Assembly (NCBI GenBank): GCA_035294325.1
Contig: DATGLE010000013.1
Location: 16,942 to 80,941 of the forward strand
Reading direction: 5' to 3'
From: DATGLE01 sp035294325
GTDB lineage: Bacteria; Chloroflexota; Ktedonobacteria; Ktedonobacterales; Ktedonobacteraceae
DNA length: 64,000 nt
Positions 50,184-58,230 of this stretch are shown here, piece after piece (position 1 is the first letter of the stretch; each line of letters opens with the position of its first letter). The notes under the pieces are model-generated. The model had not been told where the DNA came from and made no database searches. It saw only the letters and a program-made list of their open reading frames with translations. Made by a program: the position numbers and the translations under genes.

Positions 50184-50211
50184 GCTGCTGGCACTGGCTT
50201 TCGCCAGCAGC
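50184..50211. terminator. Hairpin between convergent genes
   Basis: A 9-bp stem GCTGCTGGC/GCCAGCAGC with a 10-base loop lies between the second GT9 gene and the convergent ATPase gene. Confidence 0.45.
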
Positions 50212-50261
50212 CCGCTATGATGCGGCGCGGCTTCAATGTGCCCTGGACAAGAAACTGCCAC

Positions 50262-51149
50262 TTACCGATAGGATGCGCTGCTCGCTATTCCCAGCCTGTC
50301 ACCGCTTCCTATCTTATTTCCTTGCGCGCGGAAGTCATTGAGCGCCCTGTACATCTCTTCCATGCCGATGTGCGGGCGCTGCGCCAGATCTTGCAGATAA
50401 TCGATGCGCTGCTGGAGAGCGTCGGCGAATGCGTCGGGACTGAAACCTGCCCGGCGCGCAATGCCATCGAGCACGTCCTGCCCTGCATGCTCAAAGCTAT
50501 CGTCATTTTCATTCCACACCGAGAGAGGGATAGGAAGAACGGCGTCGGGGTGCTCTGGCATGGCCTCCGGCTGGATAAAGTGAGTGGTCAGCCAGCGGCG
50601 CAGCGGCGCGGACTCCGGGCCTACGATCCCGATATGGATAATCAGGCCGAGGCGTCGTATGGCCTCGGCGTTCAGGCCCAGTTCATGCCGGAACATGTAG
50701 AGCACGTCGCTGATAGTATCGGCGTGGACACTGCTGGCAATGCGGTAGCCCTGAGCCGGGAGCAGCAGGTAGCGTCGCGCCACACGTCCCCACATGTAGA
50801 ACGGCTGGTGATCGCTGATCTCGTTAGCGAGCACGTAAGTTGTTGCCGGGTTCAGGTCGGGCAGCTGTGTGAAGGCGAAATCCTCGTACATGCCCGATGT
50901 ATAAGCGAGCGTTGCCTGCGCCGGCAAAAGCTGAAAGAGGGCGTTCAGAACCGTCGTTTTCCCGATGCCCGGTCTGGGATCGGTGGGGCCAGCGACGATA
51001 AACGACACACCAGCTTCGAGCATCAGCCAGATCAATGCCGCCGTCTTTGCATCAACGCTGCCCAGGCCGATAAGCTGTGCGATAGAGAGCGGTTTCCGCG
51101 AATCGTAGTGCCAGTAGCAGCGTTCATAAGGATCGCGTGGATCAAACAT
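50262..51149 (-). CDS. Orphan type II/IV secretion ATPase-like protein (CpaF/VirB11 family)
   Basis: A 295-residue ATPase-like protein. It begins near the fold of the CpaF/VirB11 ATPase domain (AALIWLMLEAGVSFIVAGPT) and lacks the usual N-terminal domain of the 400-500 residue enzymes. The P-loop is stretched, GPTDPRPGIGKTT (54-66), with GIGKTT intact. A Walker B-like segment (TYVLANEISDHQ) and an HAD in SSVHADTISDVLY resemble His-box elements of the family. A helical C-terminal third (about 200-295) is extra. No pilin, prepilin peptidase or TadB/C genes are nearby. It sits 98 bases after the pentapeptide-repeat gene on the same strand. Function unknown. Confidence 0.72.
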   Translation of the reverse strand: MFDPRDPYERCYWHYDSRKPLSIAQLIGLGSVDAKTAALIWLMLEAGVSFIVAGPTDPRPGIGKTTVLNALFQLLPAQATLAYTSGMYEDFAFTQLPDLNPATTYVLANEISDHQPFYMWGRVARRYLLLPAQGYRIASSVHADTISDVLYMFRHELGLNAEAIRRLGLIIHIGIVGPESAPLRRWLTTHFIQPEAMPEHPDAVLPIPLSVWNENDDSFEHAGQDVLDGIARRAGFSPDAFADALQQRIDYLQDLAQRPHIGMEEMYRALNDFRAQGNKIGSGDRLGIASSASYR

Positions 51150-51247
51150 AACGAAAATTCCTTTCTACGATTGTCACCGCCATCATGAATTTTAATGTTC
51201 AAGATCGGCAATCTCTGAATATTCCCATTTATGGTGGTTACATTTCA

Positions 51248-53020
51248 TCACCTGCCCGAGAAGCGCTGGATGCATGAGCCAATAAAAGCGATCTCGATCA
51301 TCAATCCTACGATGGACTCGATACCTGCCAGCGCAGAGACAGGGCTGCCAGAAAAAATGGCGGTGAAGAGAGCGCGGCCATGAAACGATGCCAGGCTAAA
51401 GGCCAGCGCAGCCAATGGCTGCTGGTGTCCGAAAACCATATAAAGCGCGGCACAGCCCAGAACAATCACGAGATACCACACGAGGCTGCGTACCAGCCTG
51501 TAACCGAAACCTGTTACTACATACAGGAACGATGAAATAATGTAGCGGCCATAGCATGTGACTGTATCATCGAAAAGCATCAGCAAGATGAGCAGCGTCG
51601 AGAGGATACTGGCTAATGCTGGCCGGCGCACTTCCAGGCGTCGCAGCAGGGGTAACTGCTGCAAAGCGAGTTGCGGCGACTTGAGGAGCAGAGGCTGCCG
51701 TGCCTCTGGCATGCCCAGCAAGAAGCCCAGCAGGATGAGCCACTGGTGGCGGCGGCGCTGTTCCTGCGGCTGAAGTCCGGGCGGGGGCAAGAGTTGCTGT
51801 GAGCGCCCGTATTCTGGAGGATGGCGGCCACGTTTGCGCAGGACTGGCAGGATTGCCAGGGCCGCGCCTATCGCCACGACCAGCAGCAAGGGGAGGAAAA
51901 GCGGCTGGAAAAGCGCTATTGCTAGCAGAACCAGCAGCGCTGGTATGAGCCGCAGCAGCGCCAGCCGCACGGGATGTTGCGCTGGCCGCTGGCCCTCGCG
52001 GCGCTCTTGCAGGCGCAGCAGCACCTTCGGCAGAGGCATGCGCTCGCGCACAAACACGCGCAGCACGACGGGCAGCAGCGCCCGCTGGATCAGCATGAGA
52101 TGCTGGTTGACGTGAGCGCGGTACATGAAATGGTCCGCATCCTCGTATAATCCCTGCGCGCGCAGGGCGGCAGCAAGCTGGCGATTCGCGCGAATCGCCG
52201 CCAGGTATTCGCCCGGCAGCTTCCATTGTGTCGCGTGCTCATCGCCAAGCCTGGATACCTGCGACCAGTCCACTGCTGCGAGATTGACGTTATTCCAGTG
52301 AACATCGGCCACCGGGGCCAGGCCATATTTTTCGTTGCCGAGAATGATGCCCGCGAGCCGGGTTGTCTCGCTCATGAATGCCGTGCGCAGATCGGCTGGT
52401 TTAGGAAAGCCCTCCTTGCCTTCAAGGTGGGCCTCGCGCAGATCGGTGCCTTCGAGATGTGCGCCCTTGAGATTTGCCGAGGCAAGGTGGGCGCCGCGCA
52501 GGTTGGCGCCTTCGAGATGCGCCCCGCGCAGGTCGGCCTCTTCGAGATGCGCCCCGCAGAGGATCGCGCCTTCGAGGTGGGCGCCGCGCAGGTCAGCCTT
52601 CTCCAGGCGGACAGCGGCCATGTCGCGCTGCTCATCGGTTGCCAGCGGCCATTCATCGGCGCCCAGTCCGCCGCGCAGAGCGGCCAGGGGCAAGCCTTGC
52701 AGGTGCAGGCGGCGCAGGTCGGCCCCGCGCAGATCCAGCCCCCCGGTGTGTTCTTCGCCGGCGGCTGCGTGCCGTGCCAGCAGCCACTCTATATCGGCGC
52801 GGCTCAAGGGGCTATCGATATCTTTGAAACGGTAGCGCCCCTGCTCGATATCCGCTACAGCGGTGTAGCTATCAAGCGTGGCCTGGCGCCGCGCGTCGAT
52901 CTCCGGCTCGGTGCGCCAGGGCTGGTTGCGCGTGCGCCAGTAGTCCCTCCAGGTAGCGCTCTCATCCAGCAGGGTGTTGCAGGCGCCCGCCGGTCTCTGA
53001 GGCGACTGACTTACTTGCAT
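51248..53020 (-). CDS. Pentapeptide-repeat protein with C-terminal membrane domain (channel-like)
   Basis: A 590-residue protein. Pentapeptide repeats of the A(D/N)LRGAHLEG type cover about 94-117 and 132-202, forming a right-handed beta-helix. A linker follows, then hydrophobic helices at about 358-400 and 430-445 and three more after 465. The last 110 residues (SLVWYLVIVLGCAALYM, ...LAFSLASFHGRALF..., IESIVGLMIEIAFIGSCIQRFSGR; quoted in parts) resemble the two-helix ion-channel module often fused to such repeats. The potassium selectivity filter (T-x-G-[YF]-G) is absent. AGAGGTG precedes the ATG. It starts 3 bases after the phosphodiesterase-like gene and is co-transcribed with it. Confidence 0.82.
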   Translation of the reverse strand: MQVSQSPQRPAGACNTLLDESATWRDYWRTRNQPWRTEPEIDARRQATLDSYTAVADIEQGRYRFKDIDSPLSRADIEWLLARHAAAGEEHTGGLDLRGADLRRLHLQGLPLAALRGGLGADEWPLATDEQRDMAAVRLEKADLRGAHLEGAILCGAHLEEADLRGAHLEGANLRGAHLASANLKGAHLEGTDLREAHLEGKEGFPKPADLRTAFMSETTRLAGIILGNEKYGLAPVADVHWNNVNLAAVDWSQVSRLGDEHATQWKLPGEYLAAIRANRQLAAALRAQGLYEDADHFMYRAHVNQHLMLIQRALLPVVLRVFVRERMPLPKVLLRLQERREGQRPAQHPVRLALLRLIPALLVLLAIALFQPLFLPLLLVVAIGAALAILPVLRKRGRHPPEYGRSQQLLPPPGLQPQEQRRRHQWLILLGFLLGMPEARQPLLLKSPQLALQQLPLLRRLEVRRPALASILSTLLILLMLFDDTVTCYGRYIISSFLYVVTGFGYRLVRSLVWYLVIVLGCAALYMVFGHQQPLAALAFSLASFHGRALFTAIFSGSPVSALAGIESIVGLMIEIAFIGSCIQRFSGR

Positions 53021-53023
53021 ATC

Positions 53024-54586
53024 TTACACCTCTAGCAACTTCTGAAGCTTGCGGCGCGCTAAACTTCCTTCGCTCTTTGCCGTGCCCTGCCCCTGCCCGG
53101 CCGTTGCCGGCTGCACGAACAGTTCGTCGAGCACGCGCCCATCAAAGGCATGCGGAAGCGGCAGGCCCATGCTGTGGAGCACCGTAGGAACCAGATCATA
53201 GATCTCTGCGTTCGGCGCCTTAAAGCCCTGCTTGATGCCGGAACCGTAGGCGTATAACACTCCGTCTTTCTGGTGCGTGCCGCGTGTCTTGCTGGTCTCG
53301 TCCCATACCCATTTCATGCCGAGATCCATTCGGAACGTGATGCCGTCGTTGGGCAGCACCAGCAGGTGCGGCTCGCGCGGGGCGAAAGGACCTTCACCGT
53401 AGACCTCATCGGTGTAGATTGCCGAGACGAGGGCCTGGCCGGTGCGCGGGTGAACCTGGCGCTTGAGATCTTCGCTGACTTCGGCCACCTTCTCAGCGGG
53501 CGTGCCAGGTTTGAAGAAGATATCAACGTAGCTGCCTGGATAGCCTGATAGCGACGGCACATAAGCGACAGTGCGCTCCAGATCGATGTCTTCTATCAGC
53601 GGGTGAAACACGTCGGAGTGAGGGACATGCAGAGCACCGGCGTGTTTGAGCGCTCGCTTCGTCCTGCGCGCCAGGGAGATCAGGCCGAGTCGTTTCACCA
53701 GTTGTTTGATGTAGGCCGTGCGGTTGGCCTTATTGATCTGGTCGAGTTGCGTCGGGACAAGCAGCCCTTTGTTGCGCAGGTACTCGTTGATACTGAACGT
53801 GTAGTGAATCCCCTGGAAGCCGTGATCGGAAACGATAAAGAGCGTATCCTCGGGGCCGAGCTGCTCCAGAATGATGCCAAGAGCCTTATCCAGCAGATGG
53901 AAATACTCGATGGGATGTGGTTCCAGGGCCATGATCTGATCCCAGAGCGAGTGTTGCAGGCGGTCAGGACCGACAAAGGCGATATAGGCAAAGTCCCAGG
54001 GCTTCTCTTTCAGCAAATAGGTCATCAGCTCGATACGCCGCTCCGTCATGTGCAGAGTGGCGTCGATCAGGCGCTCCATTGACTTCGGCTTCCCGAAGAA
54101 GTTATGGAGGTTCAGGTCGATTTCGTAGTCGGGGACCACGCGGAAGAGTTCTTCCTTGAATGCCTGGGGATAGGTGAAATCAACCTCGGCGCTGGGCGTC
54201 ATATAGCCGCTGACCATGATGCCATTGACAGGCTCGGGCGGATATGTCACGGGCACATTCAGCACCAGCACCTGCTTGCCGTACTCGCTCAGAATATTCC
54301 AGATCGCCTTGCCGCCCTTGCGCTTTGTTTGTACGCGAGCGCTGCGTTTCCCATTGCTCTGCTGATCTTCATAGCTCCAGAAGTCATAGACGCCGTGGCG
54401 CGCCGGCTTCAAACCCGTTGAGAGCGAAGTCCAGGCGGCGGGAGTCAGCGGGGGGTATTTTGATTCAAGGATGGCTTCGCATCCCTGCTGGGCGAGCTTC
54501 TGGAAATTGGGAAGATCGCCCCGCTCAATCAGCGGATGCAGTACGCGAAAGGTCAGGCCATCGACACCCAGAATAACAGAACGCAT
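53024..54586 (-). CDS. Alkaline-phosphatase-superfamily protein (type I phosphodiesterase family)
   Basis: A 520-residue paralogue of the protein at 41821-43500. Metal ligand D9 in ILGVDGLTF, nucleophile T53 in PAAWTSLSTG and the SDHG motif (LFIVSDHGFQGIHY) are present, as are FVGPDRLQHSLWD and the HGVYDFWSYED block. It therefore looks catalytically competent. No signal peptide. The C-terminus ends in ARRKLQKLLEV, a degraded form of the family tail. It lies between the flippase gene (9 bases upstream) and the pentapeptide-repeat gene (3 bases downstream), which points to one transcript and a shared role in surface glycan export or modification. Confidence 0.88.
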   Translation of the reverse strand: MRSVILGVDGLTFRVLHPLIERGDLPNFQKLAQQGCEAILESKYPPLTPAAWTSLSTGLKPARHGVYDFWSYEDQQSNGKRSARVQTKRKGGKAIWNILSEYGKQVLVLNVPVTYPPEPVNGIMVSGYMTPSAEVDFTYPQAFKEELFRVVPDYEIDLNLHNFFGKPKSMERLIDATLHMTERRIELMTYLLKEKPWDFAYIAFVGPDRLQHSLWDQIMALEPHPIEYFHLLDKALGIILEQLGPEDTLFIVSDHGFQGIHYTFSINEYLRNKGLLVPTQLDQINKANRTAYIKQLVKRLGLISLARRTKRALKHAGALHVPHSDVFHPLIEDIDLERTVAYVPSLSGYPGSYVDIFFKPGTPAEKVAEVSEDLKRQVHPRTGQALVSAIYTDEVYGEGPFAPREPHLLVLPNDGITFRMDLGMKWVWDETSKTRGTHQKDGVLYAYGSGIKQGFKAPNAEIYDLVPTVLHSMGLPLPHAFDGRVLDELFVQPATAGQGQGTAKSEGSLARRKLQKLLEV

Positions 54587-54595
54587 ACGTGAGTC

Positions 54596-56689
54596 TCACT
54601 TTCTTACAGGCTTCTTTTTGCCGCGTCCCAGTTTCTTGCCGAGCGTGCTCAGCACGATTTTATCTTCGGCGCTAAATCTGAGCAGGACGATTAGCCCGGC
54701 GTAGAGGACCAGGAAGACGGGCACTAATACAAGATCAATCGGCAATTTTTTTGTAAAGACCATGATATAGAGATGTGTGGAATGGATCAAGTTGATCAGG
54801 ACCCAGGTAATAAGGGAACTGATGAGTCCAGCGGCCAGGGGCTTGAGCATATCCCACTGGTAAGGATGAATGTGCAGCAATATTTTTACCTGTACCAGAC
54901 GCAGGATATTAACGGCGGCTAATGCCAGTCCTGTCGCGATAGCCGTACCCATCGCGCCATAGCGTGGCGTCAGAAATACTCCCAGTCCCGTATTGATTAC
55001 CACTGCAACCAGCGAGTTGATGAAGGCCAGCTTCTGATAGCCTGTCATGGTAAGCATGTACCCTACAGAGCCGGTGCCGGCGTTGACCATAAAGCCTACA
55101 GAGAGGGCGATCAGCAGCGGCCAGCCGTTGACATAGCCATCGCCCGAAATATTAAGCAGCGAACGGGAGAAGAGGACCGCGATCAGGAAGATTGGCAGAC
55201 TGAAGATAATCGTCCACTTGGTCACGATCTTGAACATGATCGACAGCTTCTCCTGCTCTCCCATTCCGTGCAGCTCAGCGATAGTGGGGGCGAACATGAC
55301 ATTGAAGGAGAGCAAAGGCTGCGCGATAAAGTTCGCAATCTTATTGGCGGCGCTGTATTGTCCGATAGCCACATCGGAGATGCCGAAGAAGCCCAGCAGC
55401 AGAGTATCCACAGCCTCCAGCACGGTATCGATAACCGAGGTTAAGAAGTTGGGCAGCGCGAAACCAAGCCATTCGCGAAGCTCGTACTTTATGGGATCGG
55501 AGACGCGAGAAAGAGGGCCTGGCGCGCGAACCGTAGCGACCATGCGATAGAAGAACCACAGGCAGAGGACCGCGCTGACCATTGAGCTGACGAACGTTGC
55601 CACAACCACGCTCGTCAACGTGTGATCGAAGATCAAGGCGACCAGCATGACCAGAATGAGCACGACGGGCACGACGAAGCGCTGCGAGATAACGCGCCAT
55701 TTGAACGCCTTGAAGCCTTGCAATCCCGCGCTCCACATACCCTGCATGCACGTCAGCGGCACGAGGGGAGCCATCATCAGCAGCAGCGTCGTGATGCCCG
55801 GCTCCCTGGAGATATCCGCGTAGTAAGGGGCGGCGAACATTAACAATATCGCGCCTATCAACCCGGCCACTCCTGCTCCGACGGAGCAGAAGATGGTCAG
55901 ACCTTGCAGCAGGCCGCGCTGCTGCTTTTTGCGGTAGATCGCGGTATAGCGTACCATTGCATCGTCCAGACCCAGATTAAACAGGGAGACGATGAGGGAG
56001 ATGAACGAGTTACTCAGGTTAAAAAGGCCATAGGCGCCCGGCGAGAAGCTGCGCGCAATGACCAGGTTGCCGACGTATTTGAGGACATTGCCCGCGATAT
56101 TGCCGACGCCAACGATAGCCGCGCCACCTGCCGCGCCGGAGATCTCCGACTGCATGACCGGCGCCTCCTGGCCCTGCTGCCTGGAGATGCCTTCAAGCAC
56201 CATCATCGGGATCGTTGCGCGGTTGGCAAAGTCGTCGTCGATGTTGTCGCTATCGTCAAAATCGTTAAAATCGTTGTCAAGTTCGAAGGGATCGTCGAAG
56301 GCGTCGGTGATATCGAGAGGCTTCGGCCTCATATCATCGTCGTAAGATATCAGCCAGGGTTTTTTAAATTGCGTTTTTGGCCGTGACAATGATGGGGCGG
56401 TATCGCCTTTCACGTGGGGCGGTATCAGGTTTCTGGGTGGCAGCGGAGCTTTCTGCTGATTCACCTTGAAGCTCAGGGAGAAACGCGGCGGAATTACTTT
56501 TTCCGTGGTGGGTTCGGGCACAGGCAGCGCCGCCTCTGACGCGCGCTCCCCGGCGGCAGGAGGAATCGCCGGCTGCCGGGTGGGCGCGGAGAGGTATTGT
56601 GCTGGCTTGCTTGAAAGCTTTATCGTGCTATCGACATCGCTGTCCCCGTGTGAGACGGTTGGGTCCCGTTGTGTCTCCCTGGTTGCCAT
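54596..56689 (-). CDS. Polysaccharide flippase (MATE/MVF-type oligosaccharide transporter) with long cytosolic N-terminus
   Basis: A 697-residue membrane protein. About 195 hydrophilic residues come first, Pro-rich and then strongly acidic (FDDPFELDNDFNDFDDSD near 130-147), before 13-14 predicted helices in the Wzx/RfbX/MurJ arrangement (GVGNIAGNVLKYVGNLVIARSFSP opens the core; abbreviated). The core length (about 500) is normal for lipid-linked oligosaccharide flippases. The N-terminal extension is atypical and may bind the co-polymerase or the phosphodiesterase encoded next. AAAGG precedes the ATG. It is the likely exporter of lipid-linked repeat units made by the glycosyltransferases of this region. 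Confidence 0.9.
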   Translation of the reverse strand: MATRETQRDPTVSHGDSDVDSTIKLSSKPAQYLSAPTRQPAIPPAAGERASEAALPVPEPTTEKVIPPRFSLSFKVNQQKAPLPPRNLIPPHVKGDTAPSLSRPKTQFKKPWLISYDDDMRPKPLDITDAFDDPFELDNDFNDFDDSDNIDDDFANRATIPMMVLEGISRQQGQEAPVMQSEISGAAGGAAIVGVGNIAGNVLKYVGNLVIARSFSPGAYGLFNLSNSFISLIVSLFNLGLDDAMVRYTAIYRKKQQRGLLQGLTIFCSVGAGVAGLIGAILLMFAAPYYADISREPGITTLLLMMAPLVPLTCMQGMWSAGLQGFKAFKWRVISQRFVVPVVLILVMLVALIFDHTLTSVVVATFVSSMVSAVLCLWFFYRMVATVRAPGPLSRVSDPIKYELREWLGFALPNFLTSVIDTVLEAVDTLLLGFFGISDVAIGQYSAANKIANFIAQPLLSFNVMFAPTIAELHGMGEQEKLSIMFKIVTKWTIIFSLPIFLIAVLFSRSLLNISGDGYVNGWPLLIALSVGFMVNAGTGSVGYMLTMTGYQKLAFINSLVAVVINTGLGVFLTPRYGAMGTAIATGLALAAVNILRLVQVKILLHIHPYQWDMLKPLAAGLISSLITWVLINLIHSTHLYIMVFTKKLPIDLVLVPVFLVLYAGLIVLLRFSAEDKIVLSTLGKKLGRGKKKPVRK

Positions 56690-56776
56690 CCGTAACCTTT
56701 CTTGAAAGATATGAGTAACGGGCGTCTCCGTATTAGAAGGCAGAGGGAGAGCGCCCGCTATATCAGCCCTGCAACA

Positions 56777-58045
56777 TCAGACGTATCCCAGGTCGCGTAG
56801 ACGACTGATGACGAGTTCTTCGTCTTCTTCGGAAAGTTCCTGACTGTGTGTCACGGCGCGAATTGGATGCGTTGCCAGATAGGCGGGCAAGAAAAGCGCG
56901 TCTGCCGCCGGGCTATCCACGCCGCTATACGTCACGTTGAGCGCGTGCAGCAGGGAGGGAACAGCGGACGAAAGCGCGAGCGGCTCGGACAGGGATAGAC
57001 CCGCAGCCAGGGCGGGAGCGCAGGCGAGCAGGAACCCCTTGATTGCGGACGGATGAACGCCCGCGCTGCTCTTTGTGCCGGCAGGAGGTGCGGTAAATGT
57101 TGCCGTATCGAAAGCCAGGCGCGTGCTCTGTGGCGACGGCGCGTATCCGGGAGCAAAGAGTACAATCAGATCGGGAGCGCAGAAGAGGTATTCGCCGGTA
57201 TAAAGCTCTTCCTTTCGGTAGATGCGCTCGATAGCGGGTGAGGCTGCTCCTGCCTCGCGCAGCTTCGTTGGCAGCGCCCTGATGAGCGTGTCGCGTACCT
57301 CCTCATATTCATCCTGTGGATGCACGGCCCCCTGCGGATCGCGGCCAAGCAGGTTGATCCAGAGTTGCCCATGTCCGGCAAAATATGCCAGCGAGTTCGG
57401 CCAGTTGATCTGCCCGCTCTGCTCATCGCGCTCGATGATACCCATATCGGCAAGGAAATTATTCACATTGACATAGCGCTGCACCGGAGCCTGCTGGCTA
57501 TCGGAGAGCAGGGCCAGCAAACCGTCCTCTCCGGCCCATGCGCGTGCGGCATGCACTGCCCGGGCCAGTTGTTGCAACTGGTCTGGAGAGCCGGCATCCA
57601 GGGAGCAGCGCACGATCTTACACTGCGGGATGGAGGCGCCTGCTGTGAGCGAAGCCTGTACATGTCCGGCCAGATCCCCGGGCGAGACCTCCGTGTATTC
57701 CACCGCCCAGCCAGCGGTACGCAGCATTTCGGGCAAGGTTTCAGGGGTGCCATCGCGCCCGCCGGATTCCTCGACAATACTATATCCATCCGCGCCTTTC
57801 TGTGAGCGAGGGAGGTGACAGAGGGGCATTAATGTGTCAAAGAAGCCAGAGGATGCCGGCAGGCGTCCGCTGAAAGCCTGGTGGTAGAGCATCTGGGGCG
57901 CAGTAATGGGCGCGGCCTCAAGCTCGGCCAGCACGCCGTGCTTCATCACCTCTCCGAATCCGGAGAGATTGTGCACGTCATCGCGGCCTATACCATGCAG
58001 GTAGAATACAAATGCCTTTTTGATAGTAGTATTGACATCGCTCAT
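56777..58045 (-). CDS. Degenerate alkaline-phosphatase-like protein, probably inactive
   Basis: A 422-residue protein whose C-terminal third (IERIYRKEELYTGEYLFCAPDLIVLFAPGY; split here) and acidic tail (EEDEELVISRLRDLGYV) clearly match the phosphodiesterase-like proteins of this region. The catalytic sites, however, are lost. The metal Asp of the ...GLDG motif is replaced in FYLHGIGRDD, no W-T-S/T nucleophile block is present, and SDHGG is replaced by LLSDSQQAP. A substrate-binding or regulatory pseudo-enzyme is inferred. It lies 87 bases upstream of the flippase gene on the same strand. GGGAGA precedes the ATG. Confidence 0.78.
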   Translation of the reverse strand: MSDVNTTIKKAFVFYLHGIGRDDVHNLSGFGEVMKHGVLAELEAAPITAPQMLYHQAFSGRLPASSGFFDTLMPLCHLPRSQKGADGYSIVEESGGRDGTPETLPEMLRTAGWAVEYTEVSPGDLAGHVQASLTAGASIPQCKIVRCSLDAGSPDQLQQLARAVHAARAWAGEDGLLALLSDSQQAPVQRYVNVNNFLADMGIIERDEQSGQINWPNSLAYFAGHGQLWINLLGRDPQGAVHPQDEYEEVRDTLIRALPTKLREAGAASPAIERIYRKEELYTGEYLFCAPDLIVLFAPGYAPSPQSTRLAFDTATFTAPPAGTKSSAGVHPSAIKGFLLACAPALAAGLSLSEPLALSSAVPSLLHALNVTYSGVDSPAADALFLPAYLATHPIRAVTHSQELSEEDEELVISRLRDLGYV

Positions 58046-58102
58046 GCAGTTTTATTCTCCCGATAATTTAAAATGTTTCCTGGTTTCCCATACCATCGCT
58101 TG

Positions 58103-58207
58103 CTCGCGCCTGTGGCGCTCGTCTTCTGTATCTGGTTAAGTGGAAGATGCACGAAGCGCGTCCTCCACTTAACCGGATACAGCCTTTGCGCGGTTGAACC
58201 GCGCAAA
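58103..58207. repeat. Shared motif with two palindromes
   Basis: A one-mismatch copy of the shared 20-bp motif (58103-58121) is followed by a palindrome with 19-base arms (58126-58144 with 58164-58182, one mismatch, ACGAAGCGC in the loop). A compact stem, TTTGCGCGGTT-GAA-CCGCGCAAA (58185-58207), comes last. It separates the degenerate phosphatase-like gene from the polymerase gene and may act as a terminator. Confidence 0.65.
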
Positions 58208-58230
58208 CGCCTGGCGGAAGCATTCCCCCG

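Noticed and set aside
50184..50261. Attachment site or integron feature near the GT9 genes
   Set aside because: Only a simple stem between convergent genes was present; no integrase, att-like duplication or attC structure was found.
52430..52620. CRISPR-like or tandem DNA repeat
   Set aside because: The near-periodic 15/30-base pattern is the coding sequence of the pentapeptide repeats (DLRGAHLEGA), with no spacers of unique sequence.
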